Assembly (NCBI GenBank): GCA_013213875.1
Contig: JABSSV010000365.1
Coordinates: 1 to 5,351, forward strand
Source: Lysobacterales bacterium
GTDB lineage: Bacteria; Pseudomonadota; Gammaproteobacteria; Xanthomonadales; SZUA-36
Direction: 5' to 3'
DNA: 5,351 nucleotides
Shown one piece after another: positions 1 to 5,351 of the stretch. The position numbers and the translations under genes were made by a program. The notes under the pieces are model-generated. The model did not search any database. It was not told where the DNA came from and saw only the letters and a list, made by a program, of their open reading frames with translations. Numbering within the stretch: the stretch's first letter is position 1; every line of letters begins with the position of its first letter.

Positions 1-497
1 TCGGAGTCACCATCGACGGCGTGCGGATTATCAACCTCTATGTGGTCAACGGTAGTGAGGTGGGTTCGGACAAATACGCCTACAAACTCCACTGGCTGGA
101 GCATGTAACGGCCTGGATCAAGGAGGAGTTGGCGCGCCACGAACAGGTGCTGGTTATGGGCGATTTTAATATCGCGCCGGAGGATCGCGATGTGCACGAT
201 CCGGAGGCCTGGGCGGGCAAAATTCTGTGTTCGGATCCCGAGCGGGAAGCGCTCCAGCGCATTGAGGGCCTGGGTCTGACCGACACGCTGCGCCTGTTTG
301 AACAGCCGGAACCGTCATTCAGTTGGTGGGATTATCGGCAGGCTGCCTTCCGTCGCAACCTCGGTATGCGCATCGACCTGGTGCTGGCCAGTGCGGCTAT
401 GCAGGCGCGCTGCACCGGTGCCTGGATTGACGTAGAGCCGAGGCGTCAGGAGCGCCCCAGTGACCACACGCCGGTGGTGGCGGAGTTTTCGAACTAG
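1..497 (+). CDS. xthA: Exodeoxyribonuclease III, C-terminal part (5' end off window)
   Basis: This is the last 164 codons of an exonuclease III, a Mg-dependent enzyme of the exonuclease-endonuclease-phosphatase fold that cuts DNA at abasic sites and degrades 3' ends during base excision repair in the cytoplasm. The reading frame is open from base 3 with no start, so the N-terminal part, including the family's metal-binding Glu, is outside the window; the GTG at 21 is an internal valine. Visible motifs are NLYVVNG (tyrosine near the active site), GDFNIAP (Asp at 162-164, Asn at 168-170), WWDYR, RIDLVLAS (Asp at 375-377) and PSDHTP (Asp-His pair at 462-467). These match the catalytic Asp/Asn, Asp and Asp-His of E. 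coli XthA, which has 268 residues, so roughly 100 residues are missing. The intact GDFN and SDH motifs argue against the catalytically dead relative Crc of pseudomonads. The gene ends with TAG and is convergent with the glutaredoxin fusion gene. Confidence 0.95.
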   Translation, partial: GVTIDGVRIINLYVVNGSEVGSDKYAYKLHWLEHVTAWIKEELARHEQVLVMGDFNIAPEDRDVHDPEAWAGKILCSDPEREALQRIEGLGLTDTLRLFEQPEPSFSWWDYRQAAFRRNLGMRIDLVLASAAMQARCTGAWIDVEPRRQERPSDHTPVVAEFSN

Positions 498-521
498 GCC
501 CGTAGCACGCCGGCCACGGGC
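498..521. terminator. Possible stem-loop between convergent genes
   Basis: Directly after the xthA stop codon, a perfect 6-base inverted repeat (gcccgt at 498-503, acgggc at 516-521) encloses a 12-base GC-rich loop. It sits in the 40-base gap between two convergent genes, where a shared bidirectional terminator would be expected. Neither strand has a U-tract after the stem, and the loop is long, so intrinsic termination is not well supported. It may be a weak or Rho-assisted terminator, or chance in GC-rich DNA. Confidence 0.25.
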
Positions 522-537
522 GCATTCCTGCCCCGGG

Positions 538-1461
538 TCAGTAGGTGGGGACGGTGGGATCGATTTCCTTGGACCAGGCATCGATTCCGCCGGTCACGTT
601 GTGCACTGCGCTAAAGCCCTGGCGCCGGAAATGTTCCGCGGCGACCTGACTGCGCTGACCCGTGTGACAGATAAAAGCCAGAGCCGTGTCTTTCGGCATG
701 GATTCCAACTGCTCCATGAGGGCCGCGTTCATGGGTTGCGCATTGGCAATGCTGGCTTTCAAACGCTCCTCATCGGAACGCACATCCACCAGTAGCACGC
801 GCTCTTCTTCCAGCAGGGCCTGCAATTCTTGCACGCTCAGCTGGGGTATGGCTGCGGGGGCTTCCGGCAGATTGATGGACAAGCCCTCGCCCTGCATGGT
901 CTCCACCCAGTCAATGGCCGCGCCGCGGGCGCGTTGTGCAGAGGCAACGTCGAACAGGACATTGATGCCGCTGGCGGACACCGCAATTTCCCCGCCCTGA
1001 GCCGGCGCCAGTTGGAAACGCGCTTGGAAATCAGGGTCAACCTGCAGATGCAGACTGATGCCGCTGTGACCTTCCATCGCTTCCTGAATCTTTTCCGCCG
1101 CCTTCGGGGTAATGGTGATTTCCGGTGGCGTGCGATCGGGTGCTTCCAGGCCGAGCATGGCGTGCAGCTCACCGGAGTTGTACATGTCCGTGACAATGTC
1201 GCAGCCGCCTACCAGTTCACCATCGATGTACAGCTGGGGGATGGTCGGCCACTGGCCGTAGACCTTAATCCCCTCGCGGATGCTCTCGTCCTGCATGACA
1301 TCCACGTGGACATAATCCTCCAGCACGCTGTCGAGCAGGCCGGCAGTTTTGGCGGAGAAGCCGCACATGGGCTGGCGCGGGTTGCCCTTCATATAGAGCA
1401 CCACGCGGTGGCTGTTGATCTGCTGTTCAATAAGATCCCGGGTTGCGTCGTCGAGCGCCAT
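538..1461 (-). CDS. Monothiol glutaredoxin (Grx4, CGFS) / A-type-like / rhodanese fusion protein
   Basis: A 307-residue cytosolic protein with three apparent domains. Residues about 1-105 are a Grx4-type monothiol glutaredoxin: K25, the CGFS active site at 33-36, WPTIPQ at 71-76 and GGCD at 85-88, the glutathione-binding set used by such proteins to hold and transfer a [2Fe-2S] cluster. Residues about 113-200 resemble the A-type (HesB/IscA) carrier fold, opening with an ITITPKAAEKI segment, but contain no cysteine, so they cannot bind a cluster in the usual way. Residues about 205-303 are a rhodanese domain with the VDVR motif (225-228) and active-site loop CHTGQRS (265-271), expected to carry a persulfide on C265. 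E. coli Grx4 is only 115 residues, so this is a long fused form. The ATG is preceded by GGAG (complement of 1468-1471) at 6 bases. It is the last gene of the - strand block, 80 bases after the unknown gene. Inferred role: Fe-S cluster or sulfur handling; the exact reaction is not known from sequence. Confidence 0.92.
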   Translation of the reverse strand: MALDDATRDLIEQQINSHRVVLYMKGNPRQPMCGFSAKTAGLLDSVLEDYVHVDVMQDESIREGIKVYGQWPTIPQLYIDGELVGGCDIVTDMYNSGELHAMLGLEAPDRTPPEITITPKAAEKIQEAMEGHSGISLHLQVDPDFQARFQLAPAQGGEIAVSASGINVLFDVASAQRARGAAIDWVETMQGEGLSINLPEAPAAIPQLSVQELQALLEEERVLLVDVRSDEERLKASIANAQPMNAALMEQLESMPKDTALAFICHTGQRSQVAAEHFRRQGFSAVHNVTGGIDAWSKEIDPTVPTY

Positions 1462-1511
1462 GTTTTACTCCGGCTTAAGCTGTGTGTTGCACAGAAGATG
1501 GGGCCGCAGTG

Positions 1512-1524
1512 GCTTGAATCAAGC
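1512..1524. repeat. 13-base dyad upstream of the glutaredoxin fusion gene
   Basis: A perfect 6-base inverted repeat, gcttga and tcaagc, sits around a single central base, 51 bases upstream of the fusion gene's ATG and within the 80-base gap after the unknown gene's stop. Its compact symmetry is compatible with a dimeric regulator's operator. It does not match the FNR or IscR consensus as I know them. A second short repeat, ctgtg/cacag at 1480-1484 and 1490-1494, lies between it and the gene. A regulatory function is only a guess. Confidence 0.25.
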
Positions 1525-1541
1525 GCGGCAGGGTGCGCAAG

Positions 1542-2675
1542 CTAGCCATCGGGCCGCAAGCGCCGGGTGAGCACATCCAGACTGAGCCCGCCGGGGAAAG
1601 CCAGAGCCAGCTGGCTTGAGCCCAGGGTGCGTATGTGGTCATGGATATGGTTCAGGCCTTCCGCCTGAAGCGGGTAGAAGTGTTGCAGGCGCCCCGCATG
1701 GGCCAGTGTCACCGCAACCACGCCCAGTTCCTCAACGCCCTGTTCCGTGATGCTGGCCAACTGCTCATCGATCGCGCCGGCATCTTCCACAAAAAAACTG
1801 CCTTCCAGCGCGCTGCCATCGCTGGCCAAACGCTGCGTAACGGCGATGCCATGAGCCCCCAGCGTCACCAGATACTGGCGATACTCTCGGGTCCAGTCGG
1901 CATAGGCGCTGGCCAGATGCTGGTCTTCGACTTCCTTGCCGGAGCCGTCGCCGGCCCAGTAATCGAAGGTCTCAAAGTCGGCTGCGACCTGGCTGCCATC
2001 CCAGGTGAAACGCTGACCGACCGCACCCTGCACCGGCGCGCTGGCTGCGTCCCCTTCCAATGCCGCATCCAGCAGGGTCCAGAGACTGCCAAAGCCAAAG
2101 TGATCCAGCTGCAGTTTCAGCATGGCCCGCAGATCCGTTACGGTCATAAAGCGGGCGTGTGCGATGCCGATGCCAAAATCCAGCTCCAGGGCCTGAGCGG
2201 TTTTCGCTGACAGCTGACCCTCTTCGAAGAAACGGTGCTCCATTTCTGCCTCAAGCGCCTCCAGCACGTCCGAATCGCCCAAAAGCATGCAGGGCAGCAG
2301 CTGGAGAATGCCCGGTGGCAAGCCGGCATCCGGCACCAGTTCCGTCATGGGCAGATCGCCATCTGCTGCACCAATACTCAGTAGGGAAGCCCCATCCAGA
2401 TTACCGCCCAGGCGGGCACGATTAATTTTTTCCATGGCTGCGTAGATGGGCCATTGCGGTCGCAGCAGCTGGGCCTGGTCATACAGGGCACCAACCAGGC
2501 TGAAGTGGGTGCGGTGCGCATCGGGCAGCAAGTTGCCCAGATCAGCCGCCACGCGTGCCAGCAGCTGTTCCGCCGCAGGACTTTCCAGAACCGCAGGACG
2601 ATGCCCATGCTCACCGTGATAGCGCAGGGGATCGGTTTCAATGGCGATCAGAAAGGGAAGGCGTTGCTGGCTCAT
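1542..2675 (-). CDS. Uncharacterised acidic protein, 377 residues
   Basis: I do not recognise this family. The frame is long and uninterrupted, lies between two clear genes on the same strand, and starts at an ATG 30 bases after the YkvA-like gene's stop, so it is very probably real and cotranscribed with it. The Shine-Dalgarno is weak (GGA at 4 bases, another GGA at 10). The protein is rich in Asp and Glu, with no signal peptide or membrane segment, suggesting a soluble cytoplasmic protein. Visible features are a histidine-rich N-terminal stretch YHGEHGHRP (19-27), a single cysteine (C129) in a hydrophobic LLPCMLLG segment, a Glu-rich LEALEAEMEHRFFEEG stretch, an aromatic/acidic patch around FETFDYWAGDG, and a HIHDHI motif near the C-terminus. 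The histidine clusters might bind metal, but no known catalytic signature is visible. It lies immediately upstream of the glutaredoxin-rhodanese gene; a functional link is speculative. Confidence 0.85.
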   Translation of the reverse strand: MSQQRLPFLIAIETDPLRYHGEHGHRPAVLESPAAEQLLARVAADLGNLLPDAHRTHFSLVGALYDQAQLLRPQWPIYAAMEKINRARLGGNLDGASLLSIGAADGDLPMTELVPDAGLPPGILQLLPCMLLGDSDVLEALEAEMEHRFFEEGQLSAKTAQALELDFGIGIAHARFMTVTDLRAMLKLQLDHFGFGSLWTLLDAALEGDAASAPVQGAVGQRFTWDGSQVAADFETFDYWAGDGSGKEVEDQHLASAYADWTREYRQYLVTLGAHGIAVTQRLASDGSALEGSFFVEDAGAIDEQLASITEQGVEELGVVAVTLAHAGRLQHFYPLQAEGLNHIHDHIRTLGSSQLALAFPGGLSLDVLTRRLRPDG

Positions 2676-2705
2676 CAGTTCCGTATCCGGTGGTCGCTAG
2701 GTTGC

Positions 2706-3263
2706 CTAGAGCAAAGAGAAGGGCGAACGGCCCTGCTGGGCTTTGTCACCGCGCCGGCGCCGTCTGCGCATGCGCGAATGCAGTTGCTGGCGACGATTTT
2801 CCAGCCACTGGGCCCGATCCGGCGTTGCCGCCGCATCGCCCAGACGGGCCAGCTCCACCGAACGATACATGACAAAATCCCGGTAAGCCTGAATCTCATG
2901 CTGCAGTTCCAGGCTGACAATTTCGATCATGATGGCGTCATCAAGATAGCCCAGTACGGGGATTTCATCGGGAATCAGATCGTCGGTTTCTGAAAAATAG
3001 GCCAGCGCGTTGATGACGCGTTCCTTGTCTTCCTCGATCAGCCCCCAGCTGCTGTCAGTCACCATGCCGATGAGAATCTCCAGCGTGTTCATGCGATCGC
3101 GAATAAATCCACTGGCATCGGACCGACGTACATCTTCCAGCAGGCGGCGGGCCGCGGCCACAATATCGTCCAGCGCGCGATGCTCGGCATTCTGTCGCGC
3201 CTGGTTCATGAGCTGCTGCAGTCGCTCCAGGTCGGCTTCGGAGAGTTCAAAGGAAATAATCAT
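2706..3263 (-). CDS. YkvA/DUF1232-family protein with arginine-rich C-terminus
   Basis: A 185-residue protein whose central segment, ALAYFSETDDLIPDEIPVLG followed by YLDDA (about 86-110), matches the DUF1232/YkvA signature, which has the form YF-x(3)-DLIPD-x-IP-x-LGYLDD. The function of this family is not established. Other members have a hydrophobic version of this segment and are called membrane proteins; here it is more polar, so a soluble or peripheral protein seems more likely. The N-terminal half (about 5-60) is helical-looking and heptad-like (LEERLQQL-type spacing), possibly a coiled coil. The C-terminus holds six consecutive arginines (166-171) in a basic tail that could bind nucleic acid or acidic lipid. 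The ATG is preceded by AGGA (complement of 3274-3277) at 10 bases. The gene follows the lipoprotein gene after 103 bases and precedes the unknown gene by 30 bases. Confidence 0.85.
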   Translation of the reverse strand: MIISFELSEADLERLQQLMNQARQNAEHRALDDIVAAARRLLEDVRRSDASGFIRDRMNTLEILIGMVTDSSWGLIEEDKERVINALAYFSETDDLIPDEIPVLGYLDDAIMIEIVSLELQHEIQAYRDFVMYRSVELARLGDAAATPDRAQWLENRRQQLHSRMRRRRRRGDKAQQGRSPFSLL

Positions 3264-3366
3264 CGGCGGTCTATCCTGCTTAAGTTTAGCGCGTGGCCAG
3301 CCTAACTGGGCACGGTTAAAGGGGTCAATCGAGAAGCCTGCGCGGCAGTCCCGGCGAGGGTCCCAC

Positions 3367-3837
3367 TCAGCGGAACTGGCCTGAGCGCCCGGGCACTGGA
3401 TAAATAAAACCTTCCCGGTTCAGCGTCATGGCGCGCTTGCCAGAGCGTAACAGCTGGCCCGTGAGTTCGTAGGAAAGGCTGCTGATTGCGCCCGATTCCA
3501 GGGCCACGAATTGCTCCAGCGCCGGGCTGTTGGCGGTAAGGTCCAGCGTGAGTCGCTCCGAGCCACCGGCCGGCAAGCTGACCTTCAGATCGCTGCTCTG
3601 ACTCGTCAAGACTCCATTGTCCGGCAGCATAATGCGCAGCGCCAGGCCGTCGATCCCGAGTGCTTCGTCATTAACATTGCGCAATCTGAGTTCAACGCTC
3701 AAGCGCCCGTCGCTCTGCGTCCAGCTCATGATTTGAGCAAAAGGCGGCTCGCCTTTGATTTGGTTGCTGCTGCACGCCGCCAATAAGCAAGCGGTGCCAA
3801 ACAGCAGAAAGGTCACAAGCCGTTGCGCATTCAACAT
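3367..3837 (-). CDS. LEA type 2 (WHy domain) family lipoprotein
   Basis: A small envelope lipoprotein, 156 residues from the chosen start. A short basic N-terminus (MLNAQR) leads into a hydrophobic stretch and the lipobox LAAC, with the lipidated cysteine at residue 22. Ser-Ser follows the cysteine; lacking Asp at +2, it is expected to be sorted to the periplasmic face of the outer membrane. The mature part contains a beta-rich LEA2/WHy-like domain: alternating hydrophobic strands around VELRLRNVNDEALGIDGL, with the Asn-containing strand typical of the family, then a Ser/Thr-rich strand ending in LTLDL. The role of bacterial LEA2 lipoproteins is unclear; stress or envelope protection is often suggested. 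An in-frame ATG three codons upstream (3846) would give 159 residues, but the GGAG abuts it, while it lies 9 bases from the ATG at 3837, so I chose the latter. It follows the ABC gene by 45 bases and may be cotranscribed with it. Confidence 0.85.
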   Translation of the reverse strand: MLNAQRLVTFLLFGTACLLAACSSNQIKGEPPFAQIMSWTQSDGRLSVELRLRNVNDEALGIDGLALRIMLPDNGVLTSQSSDLKVSLPAGGSERLTLDLTANSPALEQFVALESGAISSLSYELTGQLLRSGKRAMTLNREGFIYPVPGRSGQFR

Positions 3838-3846
3838 GGGTCGCAT

Positions 3847-3850
3847 CTCC
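3847..3850 (-). promoter_or_regulatory. Ribosome binding site of the lipoprotein gene
   Basis: On the - strand this reads GGAG. It lies 9 bases before the ATG at 3837 but directly touches the in-frame ATG at 3846. Only the first spacing works for ribosome binding, so it decides the start in favour of the shorter form. Confidence 0.6.
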
Positions 3851-3882
3851 GGGTGCTCGTCATTGAGACTGAAGCTTAAGGC

Positions 3883-5351
3883 CTAGGGGTCCACAGCGCG
3901 AGCCGGCGCTGCTGGTCGGGTCGCATCCAGAGCAAGCTGCGCGGCCACCAGTTCGCGCGTATGTTCATGACTCGGTTGATCCAGCAGCCGCCGCGTGGGA
4001 CCCAGTTCCACCAGTTTACCGGCTTGCATGACGGCCGTGCGGTCCGCCAGTTGCTGCAGCAGCGCCAGGTCGTGGCAAACCAGTAGCAGGCTGATATTCC
4101 GCTCACGGCAAAGTCGCTGGAGCAGGCTCACGATACGCTGCTGCACAGACACATCGAGCGCAGACAGCGTCTCATCCGCAATCAGCATGGCCGGATCACT
4201 GATCAGTGCGCGCGCCAGCGCGATGCGCTGGCGCTGACCCGATGAGAAGGCCGCCGGTTTGCGCGACAGCACATCGGCCTCAAGCTCTACCGCGGCCAGG
4301 CAGGCCACGCAGTGCGCATGGCTGTCATCCAGCCCGAAATGACGGGCCGGCTCCTGGAGCAGTTGATAGATGCTACGTCTGGGACTCAAAGCGGTGAGCG
4401 GATCCTGGAACACGATCTGCATGGCCCGTCGGGCAGCCTGTAGCTGTTCCTTATTGGCGCCGATGAGTTCCTGACCCCGAAGCCTGATGCTGCCCTGATC
4501 AGGCTCGTGTAGCTGAAGCAGAGTGCGCGCCAGCGTGCTCTTGCCCGCGCCCGAGACGCCGGTCAAGCCCAAAATTTCGCCCTCCAGAATCTCGAAGGAC
4601 ACCTGCTTTACAGCGTTGATGCGGCGGCGTTTGTTGCTGCGGTGGGTGACCGTCAGTCCCTCTACCGTTAGCAGCGGATTGTTCTCGCGCGCCGCGCGCA
4701 TGGGCCCTCCCTTGCGCACCGCCGGGGGTAAATCAGCCAGCAGTTGACGGCTGTATTCATGCTGCGGTGCCTGAAAAAGTGCGCGGGCCTTGGTCTGTTC
4801 CACCAATCGGCCGTCGCGCATGACCAGCACCTGATCAGCGATGCGCGGTAGCAGGCGCAGATCATGCGTAATCAGAAGGACGGCAGTGCCATGCTCGGTC
4901 TGAAGGTTTTGCAGTTGTCTCAGAACGCGTTGCTTGTTGCCCGTATCCAATGCAGTGGTGGGTTCATCGGCAATCAGTAACCGCGGCCGCAGAGCGTGCG
5001 CATGGGCAATCATGATGCGCTGGCGCATGCCGCCGGATAACTCGTGCGGCCAGCTGCGGGCGATGGCCTGTGGATCTTCGAAGCCCACCGCTTGCAGTGC
5101 CTGCAGCACGGTTTTGCGGGCATCCGAGGTGGACAGATTCAGCTGCCGCCTGACGACCCGCTGTAACTGACGTCCGACGGTGCTGACCGGGTCCAGCGCG
5201 GTAGAGGGATCCTGGAAAATAGCGGCCATACCCTGTCCGCGAAGCTGTCGACGCGCTCGCGCGCTCAGTGTCAGTAAGTCTATGTCACCCAGCCGCAGGC
5301 GGTCGGCCCGATAGGTAAACAGCCGCCGATCAAGCAGGTCCAGCAAGGCCA
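3883..5351 (-). CDS. Fused tandem ABC transporter ATP-binding protein, peptide-uptake type (5' end off window)
   Basis: The visible 488 codons carry two nucleotide-binding domains of the Dpp/Opp/YejF class, which power import of di- and oligopeptides or related compounds from the inner-membrane cytoplasmic face. The frame stays open to base 5351 and the codon at 5344-5346 is TTG within it, so the start is outside; YejF-type fusions are around 530 residues, so about 45 are missing, including the first Walker A. Counting from that TTG, domain 1 has IFQDP (43-47), LSGGM (103-107), Walker B LLIADEP (123-129) and switch His161. Domain 2 has Walker A GVSGAGKS (263-270), VFQDP (312-316), a variant signature FSSGQ (367-371), LIADET (388-393) with catalytic Glu392, and His425. 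The usual HPYT motif after each domain reads HEYS (196-199) and HEHT (460-463). Permease and substrate-binding genes would be expected upstream, beyond the window. The substrate cannot be read from the ATPase alone. Confidence 0.93.
   Translation of the reverse strand, partial: ALLDLLDRRLFTYRADRLRLGDIDLLTLSARARRQLRGQGMAAIFQDPSTALDPVSTVGRQLQRVVRRQLNLSTSDARKTVLQALQAVGFEDPQAIARSWPHELSGGMRQRIMIAHAHALRPRLLIADEPTTALDTGNKQRVLRQLQNLQTEHGTAVLLITHDLRLLPRIADQVLVMRDGRLVEQTKARALFQAPQHEYSRQLLADLPPAVRKGGPMRAARENNPLLTVEGLTVTHRSNKRRRINAVKQVSFEILEGEILGLTGVSGAGKSTLARTLLQLHEPDQGSIRLRGQELIGANKEQLQAARRAMQIVFQDPLTALSPRRSIYQLLQEPARHFGLDDSHAHCVACLAAVELEADVLSRKPAAFSSGQRQRIALARALISDPAMLIADETLSALDVSVQQRIVSLLQRLCRERNISLLLVCHDLALLQQLADRTAVMQAGKLVELGPTRRLLDQPSHEHTRELVAAQLALDATRPAAPARAVDP

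Noticed and set aside
1..497. Crc, the ExoIII-like translational regulator of pseudomonads
   Set aside because: Crc lacks the catalytic residues; here GDFN, RID and SDH motifs are all intact, so the enzyme is exonuclease III.
829..1545. 238-codon open frame on the + strand opposite the glutaredoxin fusion gene
   Set aside because: It is antisense to a gene with three recognisable domains, has no recognisable motif, and arises from GC-rich codon use.
1635..2210. 191-codon + strand open frame opposite the unknown 377-residue gene
   Set aside because: I considered whether this, rather than the - strand frame, was the gene. The - strand frame is twice as long, fills the space between co-directional genes and starts 30 bases after the preceding stop, so it is preferred.
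2454..2993. 179-codon + strand open frame crossing the boundary of two - strand genes
   Set aside because: It overlaps two well-supported genes and has no recognisable domain; it is a shadow frame.
3300..3328. Possible sigma70 promoter for the YkvA-like gene: TTGACC, 17-base spacer, TTAGGC on the - strand
   Set aside because: The -35 box is good but the -10 box matches the consensus poorly. Another -10-like TAAACT nearby has no matching -35, so there is not enough to call a promoter.
3264..3366. Terminator or small gene in the 103-base gap after the lipoprotein gene
   Set aside because: Only a 4-base stem (CTGC/GCAG) without a convincing U-tract is visible, and no open frame with a ribosome binding site.
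3838..3846. Upstream ATG at 3846 as lipoprotein start
   Set aside because: The GGAG lies directly against it, leaving no spacer; the ATG at 3837 has a workable 9-base spacing and still gives a full signal peptide.

Overview
The window looks like ordinary chromosomal DNA from a GC-rich gammaproteobacterium. This is inferred from the protein families: a proteobacterial exonuclease III with WWDYR and PSDH motifs, a Grx4-type CGFS glutaredoxin, a YkvA/DUF1232 protein, an LEA-type-2 lipoprotein and a fused YejF-like peptide-transporter ATPase. I could not assign a genus. I see no transposase, integrase, phage gene, CRISPR array, tRNA or rRNA. Coding density is high: the largest gap is about 103 bases, so no stretch over 300 bases lacks a gene.

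Layout: positions 1-497 on the + strand hold the 3' end of an exonuclease III gene; its 5' end lies off the window. After a 40-base convergent gap, everything else is on the - strand. In transcription order (right to left) it holds the 3' part of a tandem-ATPase ABC transporter gene (5351-3883, 5' end missing), a small LEA2/WHy-type lipoprotein (3837-3367), a YkvA/DUF1232-family protein with an arginine-rich tail (3263-2706), an unrecognised 377-residue acidic protein (2675-1542), and a 307-residue fusion of a monothiol glutaredoxin, a cysteine-free A-type-carrier-like domain and a rhodanese (1461-538).

The five - strand genes are separated by about 45, 103, 30 and 80 bases. The 30-base spacing suggests that the YkvA-like gene and the 377-residue gene are cotranscribed. 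The 103- and 80-base gaps are large enough to hold promoters, but I found no convincing one. There is no obvious single pathway: peptide import, an envelope lipoprotein and Fe-S/sulfur-redox functions sit side by side, which fits a housekeeping neighbourhood better than a dedicated system.

The part most worth a second look is the glutaredoxin/A-type-like/rhodanese fusion. It has exactly three cysteines: the CGFS cysteine, the GGCD cysteine and the rhodanese nucleophile. The middle domain lacks the metal-binding cysteines of IscA-type carriers. The unknown gene directly upstream of it is the second point of interest. I found no strong evidence for a wholly new system.
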